64,000 nucleotides of DNA from Microbacterium wangchenii (GTDB lineage Bacteria; Actinomycetota; Actinomycetes; Actinomycetales; Microbacteriaceae), in NCBI RefSeq assembly GCF_004564355.1, contig NZ_CP038266.1:1116001-1180000 (forward strand). Direction: 5' to 3'. Below, in pieces: positions 34,962-43,486 of this stretch. Under the pieces are notes generated by a model. The model was given only the letters and a program-made list of their open reading frames with translations, had not been told where the DNA came from and did not search any database. Each line of letters starts with the position of its first letter. Position 1 is the stretch's first letter. A program made the position numbers and the translations under genes.

Positions 34962-35848
34962 GCGACCACCTCCGGCACGTGCAGACGGGCCGAGGGGGCG
35001 CGTTCGGCCAGCGTGGGGTCGGTCGCCTCGCGCAGGGCGTCGCCGAGGAGGTTCAGGCCCAGCACCGTGAGCGTGATCGTGAGGCCCGGCCACACCACCG
35101 ACAGCGGATGCAGCGTGATGTAGCGCTGCAGATCGGCCAGCAGGACGCCCCACGACGGCTGCGTCACGGGCGCGCCGAACCCGAGGTAGGAGAGGCCGGC
35201 CTCCGCCAGCACTGCGACGGCCATGCCCCACGACAGCTGCACGATGAACACCGGCGCGACGTTGGGGAGGAGGTGGCGCCACAGGTTCTGCGCGGGGGAC
35301 AGGCCGCTGGCCCGCCCGGCCAGCACGAAGTCGCTGTGCAGGACGCGGCGCAGCTCGGGTCGGGTGACGCGGGCGATGTTGACGCCGAATCCGATGCCCA
35401 CGGCCCACACGACGACCCACAGGGAGCCGCCCCACACGGCGGAGATCATCATCGCGATGATCAGGACGGGGAAGGCGATGAGGATGTCCACGAGCACGGC
35501 GACGCTCTCGCGGACCCAGCGGCGGGTGAGGGCGCCGAGCGCGGCGAGGGCGAGCCCCAGCGTCGTGGCGATGACCCCCGCGCCGACGGCGACGAAGATC
35601 GTCGTGCGGGCCCCGGCCATGAGGAGGCTCAGGATGTCGCGTCCGTTGTTGTCGGTGCCCAGCACGTGCGGCCACCCCGGCGCAGCCCAGCGGTCGCCGA
35701 GGTCGACCCGCTGCGGGGGGAACGGCGTCCACACCGCCGCCACGATCGCGGTGAGCACGATGACGGCCACCACGATCAGCCCGAACCGCCCCGTGCTCAG
35801 GCCCCACAACCGGCCCAGCCACGCCAGGCGACCGCGGTGCGCGCTCAT
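34958..35848 (-). CDS. Peptide ABC transporter permease, DppC-like
   Basis: A 296-residue permease with about six membrane segments. GTDNNGRDILSLLMAGARTT is the typical DppC block after the first segment, and RVTRPELRRVLHSDFVLAGRASGLSPAQNLWRHLLPN contains the EAA coupling loop that contacts the ATPases. ATGA overlaps with the genes on both sides. Confidence 0.93.
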   Translation of the reverse strand: MSAHRGRLAWLGRLWGLSTGRFGLIVVAVIVLTAIVAAVWTPFPPQRVDLGDRWAAPGWPHVLGTDNNGRDILSLLMAGARTTIFVAVGAGVIATTLGLALAALGALTRRWVRESVAVLVDILIAFPVLIIAMMISAVWGGSLWVVVWAVGIGFGVNIARVTRPELRRVLHSDFVLAGRASGLSPAQNLWRHLLPNVAPVFIVQLSWGMAVAVLAEAGLSYLGFGAPVTQPSWGVLLADLQRYITLHPLSVVWPGLTITLTVLGLNLLGDALREATDPTLAERAPSARLHVPEVVA

Positions 35849-36798
35849 GCCGCCGTCTCCCGCTGCCGGGGGTCGAGGGCGCGGTGGAGCAGATCCACGA
35901 GGAAGCCGACGATCAGCACGAAGCCGGTCAGCACGAACAGTTCTCCCTGCACCTTGGGGAGGTCGCGCGCGCCCACGTCCGCCACCAGCATCCGCCCGAT
36001 GCCGGGGAGGGTGAACAGCTGCTCGATGACGACGGCGCCCACGAGGATCCCGGCCACCTGCAGGCCCAGCACCGTCACGACCGAGAGCGCGACGTTGGGC
36101 AGGCCGTGGCGCACGAGGGCCTGCGTACGCGTGAGCCCCTTGGCGGCCGCGGTGCGCACGTAGTCCTGCCCGATCGCCTGGAGCGTCGCGCTGCGGACGA
36201 AACGCATCAGCATGGCGCCCTCGATGATGCCGATCGTCAGCGCCGGCAGGATCAGCGCGCGCAGCGCCGCCCCTGGATCACTCCACCCGCCGCGCGGGAA
36301 GCCCTGCGCGGGGAGGAGTCCGAGCCACACCGCGAAGACCACGACCAGCATCATGCCCGCCCACACCGCCGGCACGGCGGCAAGGGCCTGCGCCACGACG
36401 CTCAGGGCCGTGCCGTCGGGCCGCCGGCGCCGGACGGCGGAGAGTACGCCGAAGGGCACTGCGATCACCAGGGCGATACCCAGCGAGAGGATGCCGAGAG
36501 GAACCGTGATGCGGGCCTTGTCGGCGAGCTCGCCGGCCACGGACGAGCCGTTCACCAGCGACGATCCCAGATCGCCCCGCACGAGCCCGCCCATCCAGTC
36601 CAGGTACTGCGCGGGCAGCGGTGCATCCAGGCCCAGCCGCTCGCGGATCGCCGCGACCTGCGCGGGGGTGGAATCGGTGCCCGCGATCAGCAGGGCGACG
36701 TCGCCGGGGAGCACCCGCAGCGACAGGAAGATGAGCACGCTGGCAACGAGCAGCCCCACGACCAGCAGGGCCAGTCTCGTCAGCGCGTAGCGGATCAC
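35845..36798 (-). CDS. Peptide ABC transporter permease, DppB-like
   Basis: A 317-residue permease with about six segments. It begins YALTRLALLVVGLLVASVLIF and has the DppB marker VLPGDVALLIAGTDSTP, ERLGLDAPLPAQYLDWM, and the EAA loop DYVRTAAAKGLTRTQALVRHGLPN. GTG start overlapping the binding-protein stop (GTGA). Confidence 0.93.
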   Translation of the reverse strand: MIRYALTRLALLVVGLLVASVLIFLSLRVLPGDVALLIAGTDSTPAQVAAIRERLGLDAPLPAQYLDWMGGLVRGDLGSSLVNGSSVAGELADKARITVPLGILSLGIALVIAVPFGVLSAVRRRRPDGTALSVVAQALAAVPAVWAGMMLVVVFAVWLGLLPAQGFPRGGWSDPGAALRALILPALTIGIIEGAMLMRFVRSATLQAIGQDYVRTAAAKGLTRTQALVRHGLPNVALSVVTVLGLQVAGILVGAVVIEQLFTLPGIGRMLVADVGARDLPKVQGELFVLTGFVLIVGFLVDLLHRALDPRQRETAA

Positions 36799-38309
36799 TC
36801 CGAAGACACCGTCACACCGGCGAGGTCGATCCGCGAGTTGACCGAGTCGACGGGGAATCCGGAGATCCCGTCGCCGACCGCCGTGATCGTCGCGCCGGTG
36901 TACAGCCAGTCGGCGGCGTGATCCTCCGACACGATGCGCGCGGCCTGCGCGAGCAGCTCCGCCGATTCGGCGGGGTCGACGGCGGCCTGCGCCTGAGCGT
37001 ACAGGTCCTGGACCTCCGGGTTGTCGTAGCCGAAGTAGTAGGCGGGATCGGCGAAGTTGCCGAAGTCGCGCGGCTCCACGTGGAGCACGAAGCTCAGTTC
37101 GTAGTCGTGGTTGGTGTAGACGTCCTGCAGCCACGTGGCGAACTCGACCGATTCCACCTCGAGGGTCACGCCGATCTCGTCGAGGTCGGACACCAGCACC
37201 TGCGGCACGGTGGTGCCGTAGAAGGCGGGGATCGTGAGCGTCAGCTCGAGGTCGTCCGCGCCGGCCTCCTCCAGCAGTTCCATGGCGCGCTCGGGGTCGT
37301 GCGGCGCGACGTCGGAGAGGTCCTCGTAGCCGGGATCGAGCTCGGGGATGGGCCCGTACTGCGTCTGGCCGGCGCCGATCGCCTCGACGAGAGCCTCGTG
37401 GTCGATCGCGAGCCGCAGCGCCTCCCGCACGCGGACGTCATCGAGCGGTGCGACGGCGTTGTTGAAGGCGAGTGTGCCCTTGTCGGTGGTCTGGCCCGTC
37501 GTGAGCGTGAACCCGCTGGCCTCATCCAGCTGGGCGGAGAGATCGGGCTGGACGGCGGTGAGCACGTCGAGCGATCCGTCCAGGGCCGCGTTGACGCCGG
37601 CGGTGAAGTCGGGGATGTACTGCAGGACGACCTCGGCCACCCCGGCCGGATCTCCCCAGTAGGCGTCGTTGCGGACGAGCTGGATGCTGTCGCCCTGGTT
37701 CCACTGCTCGAGCGCGAAGGGCCCCGTGCCGTTGGCGGCGGTCTGGAAGTCGGTGGTGTCGCCGGTCTTGAACACCAGCCCCGCGGGCCCGGTGAGGGTG
37801 AACAGGAAGTTCTGGTTGGGCTCGGCGAGCGTGATGACGACCGTGCTGTCATCGGCTGCGGTGATCGAGGCGACGCCGGCGAACTCGGCGTTGCCGACGA
37901 TCTCGGGGTCGTCCTTCACCTGGGTGAGGGAGGTCACCACATCGTCGACCGTCAACTCGCTGCCGTCGTGGAAGGTCACTCCCTCGGTCAGCGTGAAGGT
38001 GTAGGTCAGGCCGTCCTCGGACACCTCGTGCGCGCTCGCGAGCGACTCGACGATCTCGTTCCCCTGCGTGCGGGTGACCAGGCCTTCGTAGACGTTGTCG
38101 ATGAGGATCTGCTCGAGGGCCGCGCCGCTGGTGCGGCGGATGTCGAGGTTCGTCGGTTCCAGCACGAGCCCCACGGTGAGCGAGGCGCCGGGATCGGGTT
38201 CGCCGGTCGAGGACGTGGCGGGGGCGCTGCCGCCTCCCGAGCACGAGGCGAGCGCCAGCGTTCCGGCGATCAGCAGGGTGGTCGCGGCGAGGGCTGTGCG
38301 GCGCGGCAT
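36795..38309 (-). CDS. Peptide ABC transporter substrate-binding lipoprotein
   Basis: A 504-residue SBP_bac_5 protein. The signal peptide ends in the lipobox LALASC with Cys23, so it is a membrane-anchored lipoprotein. EPTNLDIRRTSGAALEQILIDNVYEGL, GLTYTFTLTEGVTFHDGSELTVDDVV and NNAVAPLDDVRVREALRLAIDHEAL are the conserved blocks of the DppA/OppA family. It binds peptides or similar solutes outside. First gene of the operon. ATG 38309 has AAAGGA seven bases upstream; a TAGGCT -10 element lies at 38385-38390 (minus), giving a leader of about 70 bases. Confidence 0.94.
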   Translation of the reverse strand: MPRRTALAATTLLIAGTLALASCSGGGSAPATSSTGEPDPGASLTVGLVLEPTNLDIRRTSGAALEQILIDNVYEGLVTRTQGNEIVESLASAHEVSEDGLTYTFTLTEGVTFHDGSELTVDDVVTSLTQVKDDPEIVGNAEFAGVASITAADDSTVVITLAEPNQNFLFTLTGPAGLVFKTGDTTDFQTAANGTGPFALEQWNQGDSIQLVRNDAYWGDPAGVAEVVLQYIPDFTAGVNAALDGSLDVLTAVQPDLSAQLDEASGFTLTTGQTTDKGTLAFNNAVAPLDDVRVREALRLAIDHEALVEAIGAGQTQYGPIPELDPGYEDLSDVAPHDPERAMELLEEAGADDLELTLTIPAFYGTTVPQVLVSDLDEIGVTLEVESVEFATWLQDVYTNHDYELSFVLHVEPRDFGNFADPAYYFGYDNPEVQDLYAQAQAAVDPAESAELLAQAARIVSEDHAADWLYTGATITAVGDGISGFPVDSVNSRIDLAGVTVSSE

Positions 38310-38443
38310 GGAGGGTTCCTTTCGCAGGGCCGGCGTCATCTTCGATGCTGTCGGATGACGCCGGGGGCAGCTCGGTGCGACATCAGCCTATTGCGGCCGT
38401 CGCCTGGGAGTCGCCGTGTTACCTGGCAACGCCGGAGGTGCCC

Positions 38444-39403
38444 TCATCCTTCCCCGGGCTCTGCGGCCTCTCCGGCCAGCTCCCGCAGCAGGCGGCCGAG
38501 CTCGAGGGGGGCGTCCTCCTGCAGGTTGTGACCGCCCGCCACCGTCACCACGCGCGCGGCCGGAAGACGGCGGGCGAACTCCTCAGCGTCGGCGGCGGTC
38601 ACGTACCCGTGTGAGCCGCGCACGAGGGTCACGGGTGCACGGACGGCGGCGAGGTCGTCCCATCCGGTCACCGACAGCAGTGTCGCGACGCCGTCGCTGC
38701 CCGCGGGGGCCTCGATCGCGCCGTTCGCGGCCGCCGCGGCGAGGTGGGCGAAGTGGTGCTTCCACTCGACGCGGCCGTCGGGGCGCACGCGCGAGTTCAG
38801 ATACACCCCGCGCTCGGCGGTGCGCCGTGCTCCGCCGCCCAGCCCGAAGGCCAGCGCCCGGTCGACGAGTTCGTCCCGTGACGCCCAGTCGGTGGGGCCG
38901 GCGAAGAACGAACGGATCTGGGTGGGGCCGGCGTTCGGGTCGACGCCGGGGGTGATGTCGACCATCACGACGTGCGCGACCTTCTCCGGGACGGCGGCTG
39001 CCACGGCCGGGGCCGTGAGCCCGCCCAGCGACTGGCCCACCAGGAGCTGCGGCCGGTCCGTCCACTCCGCCAGGGCCGCCATGACGTCGGGGGCCAGGGT
39101 GGGACCGGTGTAGGCGGCGTCCTCGCGCCAGGACGAGTCGCCGTGGCCGGGCAGGTCGAGCGCGAGGGCGGGCAGCCCCATCGCCAGGACGGTCGTGTCC
39201 CACGTGTGCGCGTTGAGCCCGGCGCCGTGCAGCAGCGTCACGCGCGGCGGCTCCTGGCCGTACCGCAGCGCGCTGAGGGTACGGCCGTCCGGGAGCGTGA
39301 GATGCAGGCGCTGCACGGCGGGGAGCGGCCCGGGGATGCCGTTGTCGGCGGCCTGCTCGGGCAGGAACGAGAACTCGTCGAACACGTCGGTGGATTCGGT
39401 CAC
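38444..39403 (-). CDS. Alpha/beta hydrolase
   Basis: A 319-residue alpha/beta-hydrolase. The oxyanion region is VTLLHGAGLNAHTWD, LDLPGHGDS follows, and the nucleophile elbow is VGQSLGGLTA; the Asp/His partners are probably in VTLVRGSHGYV (acid) and VAGGHNLQEDAP (His). Substrate unknown. GTG start with AAGGAG about five bases upstream. It is divergent from the AhpD-like gene. Confidence 0.88.
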   Translation of the reverse strand: MTESTDVFDEFSFLPEQAADNGIPGPLPAVQRLHLTLPDGRTLSALRYGQEPPRVTLLHGAGLNAHTWDTTVLAMGLPALALDLPGHGDSSWREDAAYTGPTLAPDVMAALAEWTDRPQLLVGQSLGGLTAPAVAAAVPEKVAHVVMVDITPGVDPNAGPTQIRSFFAGPTDWASRDELVDRALAFGLGGGARRTAERGVYLNSRVRPDGRVEWKHHFAHLAAAAANGAIEAPAGSDGVATLLSVTGWDDLAAVRAPVTLVRGSHGYVTAADAEEFARRLPAARVVTVAGGHNLQEDAPLELGRLLRELAGEAAEPGEG

Positions 39404-39468
39404 GGGGCTCCTTCGGGCCGGAAGCGGTTCGGCACCATTGTGCCCGTCGCGCCGCCGGATGGGGCGAT

Positions 39469-39474
39469 TACCCT
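39469..39474 (+). promoter_or_regulatory. -10 element, leaderless AhpD-like gene
   Basis: TACCCT, six bases (GGAGGG), then ATG 39481. Confidence 0.5.
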
Positions 39475-39480
39475 GGAGGG

Positions 39481-39957
39481 ATGAGCGAAGAGGAGCGCGT
39501 GCACCTGTCGCGATCGGCACCGCAGGCGTACCAGGCGCTCGCCGGTCTGTCCAAGACGGCGGGCCTGCTGGCGGCCGAGGCCGGCATCGGACCGCGGCTG
39601 AAGGAGATCGTCCTCATCCATGCGTCGCAGCTGAACGGCTGCTCGTACTGCGTGCGCATCCATGTCGATCGCGCCGTGGCGGCGGGGATGGATGCCGACA
39701 CCATCGCGCAGATCGCCGCGTGGCGCGACTCCGGTGTGTTCTCCGAGCGAGAGCGCGCGGCGCTGGAGCTGGCGGAGTCGTTCACGTTCATCTCCGAGGC
39801 GGGCATCCCCGACGAGGTGTACGACCATGTCGGCGGCATCCTCAGCGAGCAGGAGTACGTGGCGCTGAGCTGGCTGCTCGTGTCGATCAACGCCTTCAAC
39901 CGCGTCGCGATCGCGGGGCGCTACCCTGTTCCCCCGCGCGAGGCGTCGCAGCCGTGA
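39481..39957 (+). CDS. AhpD/carboxymuconolactone-decarboxylase family protein
   Basis: A 158-residue helical protein with the redox motif NGCSYCVRIH: Cys54, Cys57 and His61 form the CxxC-xxxH site of AhpD-like peroxidases. IHASQLNGCSYC and ESFTFISEAGIPDEVYD fit the alkylhydroperoxidase-like subgroup. Likely a thiol-dependent peroxidase. It overlaps the tyrosine phosphatase gene by GTGA. Confidence 0.88.
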   Translation: MSEEERVHLSRSAPQAYQALAGLSKTAGLLAAEAGIGPRLKEIVLIHASQLNGCSYCVRIHVDRAVAAGMDADTIAQIAAWRDSGVFSERERAALELAESFTFISEAGIPDEVYDHVGGILSEQEYVALSWLLVSINAFNRVAIAGRYPVPPREASQP

Positions 39958-40673
39958 CCGAATCCCTCGTCTCCGGAACGCTCAACTTCCGCGATGTCGG
40001 AGGTCTGCCGGCGGGCGACGGTCGTACCCGGTCGGGCGTGCTGTACCGCTCGGGCAACCTCGCGCACGTGGATGAGGCGGGTGCTGCGTCGCTGCGCCGG
40101 CTGGGGCTGCGCCGCATCATCGACCTCCGCGACGACGACGAGGTGCGGTGGGCGCCGAGCATGGTGGAGGGGCTCGACCTCGTCACCCAGCGGGTGCCGT
40201 TGTTCCTGGGCTCGGTGATGTCGTTCTTCGAGGAGGACGCCAACCTCCCCGGGATGTACTCGAGCCTCATCGACGGATCCGCCGACAAGGTCGTCGAGGT
40301 GGTCCGCGGCATCCTGAACGACCAGCCGGTGCTCGTGCACTGCACCGTCGGGAAGGATCGCACGGGTGTCACGGTGGCCCTCACCCTGGCGGCGGCCGGG
40401 GTCGATCCCGAGGCGGTCGTGGCGGACTACGCCCGCACGGAGGCGCTGCTGCCGGAGGCCCGCAACCGCGCGGTGGTCGCGCGCCTGCGGGCGCTGCATC
40501 CGGAGTCGCTGCATCTGGAGGACCTGGCGACGCGTTCGCCGGCGCCGGTCATGCGCGAGGTGCTGGAGCGGCTGGATGCGGTGTTCGGCTCGCCCGCGGA
40601 TTGCCTCCGCGCACACGGCCTGGGCGACGACGAGCTCGAGGAGCTCCGCCGCATCCTCATCGTCCGCTCCTGA
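39954..40673 (+). CDS. Protein tyrosine/serine phosphatase, PtpB-like
   Basis: A 239-residue phosphatase. It starts with LNFRDVGGLPAGDGRT RSGVLYRS, the family N-terminus, and the P-loop VHCTVGKDRTG holds the catalytic Cys130 and Arg136. The Lys in GKD marks the lipid- and triple-specificity group of M. tuberculosis PtpB. Possible substrates are phosphoproteins or phosphoinositides. No secretion signal. GTG start overlapping the upstream stop. Confidence 0.9.
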   Translation: MTESLVSGTLNFRDVGGLPAGDGRTRSGVLYRSGNLAHVDEAGAASLRRLGLRRIIDLRDDDEVRWAPSMVEGLDLVTQRVPLFLGSVMSFFEEDANLPGMYSSLIDGSADKVVEVVRGILNDQPVLVHCTVGKDRTGVTVALTLAAAGVDPEAVVADYARTEALLPEARNRAVVARLRALHPESLHLEDLATRSPAPVMREVLERLDAVFGSPADCLRAHGLGDDELEELRRILIVRS

Positions 40674-40731
40674 CGCATCATCCGCTCCGGACAGGGGGAG
40701 CGGGCCGAGCGTTGCCTGCGAGGAGGCGAAC

Positions 40732-40750
40732 AAAGGTTAGGCAACCCTTT
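40732..40750 (+). promoter_or_regulatory. Iron box (DtxR/IdeR operator)
   Basis: AAAGGTTAGGCAACCCTTT agrees with the 19-bp IdeR/DtxR consensus at 13 positions and is nearly palindromic. It covers the -35 (TTAGGC, 40737-40742), which is exactly 17 bases from a TATAGT -10 at 40760-40765. Repression in iron-replete cells is expected. Confidence 0.78.
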
Positions 40751-40774
40751 GCTTGGGGGTATAGTGGCCGTGCC

Positions 40775-41239
40775 ATGTCCGCTTCACCCGAACACAATCC
40801 GACCGCCTGCCGCGCGTCGCGTCACACGCGCGTGCAGCACCTGGTGACCGCCGACGAGTCTTCGCTCGCCGAGCTCGAGGCGCTCCTGTCGACGTTGCCG
40901 CTGTGCTCGACCGGTCGCGTGTTCATCGAGGTCCCGGACGAATCGTGGATCGGCCGCGTCGCCGCTCCCGCCCGCATGACCGTGACGTGGCTGGACCGCT
41001 CCCGTCGCACCGGCGCGGCCGGCACGCGCCGCGGGTGCGCGCCCGGCCAGGCCGTGGCCAGGGCGGCCTCCGCGTGGGCCGGCGAGATGCTCGGTTCCGA
41101 GGGTGACGCCACGCGCGTGGTCCTGCTGGGCGGTTACCTCGGCACCGCCGAGATCGTCGACGACCTCACCGAGCGTCGCGGCGTGGCTGCGGACTCGATC
41201 CACACGCCCGAGCGCTTCGGCCTCGCCACCGCCCGCTGA
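40775..41239 (+). CDS. SIP-domain protein, C-terminal half only
   Basis: A 154-residue protein that resembles only the NAD-binding C-terminal domain of siderophore-interacting ferric reductases: FIEVPDESWIGRV, MTVTWLDRS and VVLLGGYLGTAEI. Full SIP proteins have ~250 or more residues with an FAD-binding N-terminal domain that is missing here. The frame is intact and an iron box lies in its promoter, so it is a regulated gene and not debris. It may serve a partner flavoprotein encoded elsewhere. Confidence 0.82.
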   Translation: MSASPEHNPTACRASRHTRVQHLVTADESSLAELEALLSTLPLCSTGRVFIEVPDESWIGRVAAPARMTVTWLDRSRRTGAAGTRRGCAPGQAVARAASAWAGEMLGSEGDATRVVLLGGYLGTAEIVDDLTERRGVAADSIHTPERFGLATAR

Positions 41240-41253
41240 GGCCGCGGTGCCGT

Positions 41254-41709
41254 TCAGGCCCCACGCGGCACGTAGTTGCCGTCGGCCAGACCCGCTTCGA
41301 TCTCGAACCGGTTGCGCAGGGGATTGCGGCCGGAGATCCAGTAGAGCACCGGCATCAGGAAGCCGAACCGCCGCCACTGGCGTGCGTGCACGGCTTCGTG
41401 GCGGAGCAGCGACGGCGTCACGCGGCCGTCGCCGGTGAGGAAGCAGCCGCCCATGGCCACCCCGCCGCGGGGGTAGGCCCATCGCGGCATCCCGCGGAAG
41501 ATCCACATGCCCTCGCGCCGCTCCACGCGGCCCGTGCTCCACAACGACCCCCACACCCAGCCCACGGCCGTGCCGTACAGGTAGCCGAGGCGGCTCACCG
41601 GCGAGTCCAGCAGCACGCGCGGCAGCCGGTCCTCGATGCGACGGCTGCGGGCCACGGCCCGCTCGGCGTCCTCCCGCCATCCGGCCGGGGGAGCGGGGAT
41701 GGGGCTCAC
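41254..41709 (-). CDS. Hypothetical protein with HExxH-like motif
   Basis: A 151-residue protein. The middle LLRHEAVHARQWRRFGF contains HEAVH, a possible zinc-metallopeptidase or structural zinc site, followed by VLYWISGRNPLRNRFEIEAGLADG with a possible third ligand Glu. A WVWGSLWSTG segment may touch the membrane. No named family is recognised. GTG start overlaps the arginase-family stop (GTGA), so it is [15 protein letters not shown] coupled. Confidence 0.72.
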   Translation of the reverse strand: MSPIPAPPAGWREDAERAVARSRRIEDRLPRVLLDSPVSRLGYLYGTAVGWVWGSLWSTGRVERREGMWIFRGMPRWAYPRGGVAMGGCFLTGDGRVTPSLLRHEAVHARQWRRFGFLMPVLYWISGRNPLRNRFEIEAGLADGNYVPRGA

Positions 41710-42515
41710 GCGACGGCTCCCACCAGGCGCAGGATCGCGCCCAGGTCCTCGCCGGCGGCGGTGGGATCGGCCGGGGCGAAACCCGCCACGGTGGCCCCGA
41801 CGATCGGCGTCCGCTCACCCAGGGTGCGCAGCGCGGCGACCAGGTCGGCCACGGGGATGCCGAAGGGGATGCCCCATGCCGACCCGCGGAACTCCGACGG
41901 GTCGAGCACGTCCAGGTCGAGATGGACGTACACGCGTGCGGCGCCGGTGGCAGCGACCGCGTCGGCCAGCGCGGCGGGGTCGGCCAGGTCGGACTCGGTG
42001 AGGTGACGGATGCCGTTGCCGGCCAGGTACGCATCCTCGGCGTCGTCGCGTTCCCGCGCGCCCACGAGCACGACGCGCTCGGGGGACACCGCGGCGGTGC
42101 CGAGCAGGTCGGGAACGCCTCCCAGGAGCGCGCGCAGTGCCATGCCCGCCGACGAACCCGAGGGCGAGCTCGCCGGATCGTTGAGGTCGGCGTGCGCGTC
42201 GATCCACACCACCGCGACGTCGTCGGCGGCCCAGCGCGCCGCCGCGGCGACGGTGACGCTGCAGTCTCCGCCGATGACGACGGCGCGGTCGGACGACATC
42301 GACAGCGCGTCATCCAGCAGCTCGGAGGTGCGACGCACGGCGCTGAGGCGCTGGATCCCGGTGCCCTGCCCGTCGCCGGCTTCCAGCGGCACATCGAGCA
42401 CGACGGTCGCGGAGCGGGGCAGGTCTCCCGCGATCGCCTCCGCTCCGTCGCGCAGCAGCATCGCGCGCGTCGAAGGACTGCCTTGCCATTGCGGTACCAC
42501 CACGAACCGGGTCAC
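41706..42515 (-). CDS. Arginase/agmatinase family protein
   Basis: A 269-residue ureohydrolase-fold protein. Metal-binding blocks are GGDCS (82-86), DAHADLN (106-112) and DLDVLDP (200-206). In classical arginases the first block is GGDHS; here Cys85 replaces the manganese ligand His, so activity or metal may differ. Substrate is not predictable. GTG start with a CAGGAT element six bases upstream. Confidence 0.87.
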   Translation of the reverse strand: MTRFVVVPQWQGSPSTRAMLLRDGAEAIAGDLPRSATVVLDVPLEAGDGQGTGIQRLSAVRRTSELLDDALSMSSDRAVVIGGDCSVTVAAAARWAADDVAVVWIDAHADLNDPASSPSGSSAGMALRALLGGVPDLLGTAAVSPERVVLVGARERDDAEDAYLAGNGIRHLTESDLADPAALADAVAATGAARVYVHLDLDVLDPSEFRGSAWGIPFGIPVADLVAALRTLGERTPIVGATVAGFAPADPTAAGEDLGAILRLVGAVA

Positions 42516-42521
42516 GCGTTC

Positions 42522-42527
42522 ATCCTG
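42522..42527 (-). promoter_or_regulatory. Possible -10 element, arginase-family gene
   Basis: CAGGAT on the minus strand, six bases, then GTG 42515. Confidence 0.4.
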
Positions 42528-42580
42528 CCACCCCGCCGGCCCCTCGCCGCGCGGATGCCGCGGAGGGCCGACCGCACGCG

Positions 42581-42614
42581 AGAGGGGGCCCTCGCCGAAG
42601 CGAAGGCCCCCTCT
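42581..42614 (-). terminator. Terminator of pspA
   Basis: A 15-bp stem (42581-42595 with 42600-42614) with one mismatch and a CGAA loop, starting ten bases beyond the pspA stop. Confidence 0.75.
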
Positions 42615-42624
42615 GCGACGCGGG

Positions 42625-43386
42625 TCAGACCGTGTCGGGGCTGGGGGCGTCGATGGCCGGCCGCGGCTGGGCCGAGCCGCCCACCTTCAGCGCGGCCAGC
42701 CGCGCCTCGACCTCGGTCAGCTCGCCGATGTCTTCCAGGCTGTTGAACTGGGCATCGATGCTGGATGCGGCGAGCTCCTGCTTGCCCGCGGCGAGAGCCT
42801 CCTCGCGGCGGATCTTGTCCTCGAACCGGCCGAGCTCGCTCGTGGGGTCCAGGACGTCGATCGAGCGGACCGCGTCGTGCACCTTGTTCTGCGCCTCGGC
42901 GACCTTGGCGCGCGCGAGCAGTTCGCTGCGCTTGCCCTTGAGCTGCTCGAGCTTGCCCTTCATGCCGTTGAGGCCGTCCTTGAGCTTGTCGACCACCTCG
43001 GTCTGGGACGCGATGGTCGGTTCGGCCGTCTTGGCCTCGCTCTCGGCGGAGATCTGACGCTGGAGGGCGATCTTGGCGAGGTTGTCGAACTTGTCGGCCT
43101 CACCGGCGTTGCCGGAGCTGCGCAGTTCGTCGGCCTTGCGGCTGGCGGCCAGGGCCTTGTTGCCCCACTCGGCGGCCGCCTGCACGTCCTCCTGGTGGTC
43201 GCGCTCGAGCAGGCGCAGGTTGCCGATGGTCTCGGCGATCGCCGATTCTGCGTCGGCGATCGAGTTGGTGTAGTCGCGCACCAGCTGGTCGAGCATCTTC
43301 TGCGGGTCCTCGGCCTGGTCGAGGAGCGAGTTGATGTTCGCCCGGAGGAGCGTGGAGATGCGACCGAAGATGGACTGCTTGGCCAT
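42625..43386 (-). CDS. pspA: PspA/IM30-family membrane stress protein
   Basis: A 253-residue PspA. It starts MAKQSIFGRISTLLRANINSLLDQAEDPQKML, the amphipathic helix and conserved entry of the family, and continues as a long coiled coil (about 25-190). PspA forms ESCRT-III-like polymers that support damaged membranes. ATG with AAAGGAAA upstream. A TPM-domain membrane protein gene lies upstream in the same direction, a partnership also seen in Bacillus (YdjF with TPM protein YdjH). Confidence 0.92.
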   Translation of the reverse strand: MAKQSIFGRISTLLRANINSLLDQAEDPQKMLDQLVRDYTNSIADAESAIAETIGNLRLLERDHQEDVQAAAEWGNKALAASRKADELRSSGNAGEADKFDNLAKIALQRQISAESEAKTAEPTIASQTEVVDKLKDGLNGMKGKLEQLKGKRSELLARAKVAEAQNKVHDAVRSIDVLDPTSELGRFEDKIRREEALAAGKQELAASSIDAQFNSLEDIGELTEVEARLAALKVGGSAQPRPAIDAPSPDTV

Positions 43387-43402
43387 CGCGGGTTTCCTTT
43401 CC

Positions 43403-43428
43403 TGTCGACGTCGTGTCGAGTGTGTCGA
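43403..43428. repeat. Three TGTCGA repeats in the pspA leader
   Basis: TGTCGA occurs at 43403, 43414 and 43423, 11 and 9 bases apart, between pspA and its presumed promoter. It may be an operator or chance. Confidence 0.35.
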
Positions 43429-43486
43429 AGTTTTCTTAGGGGTGTTCGCTATGAGATTCGTGGGATCGGCGGGGTCATTGCGGGGA

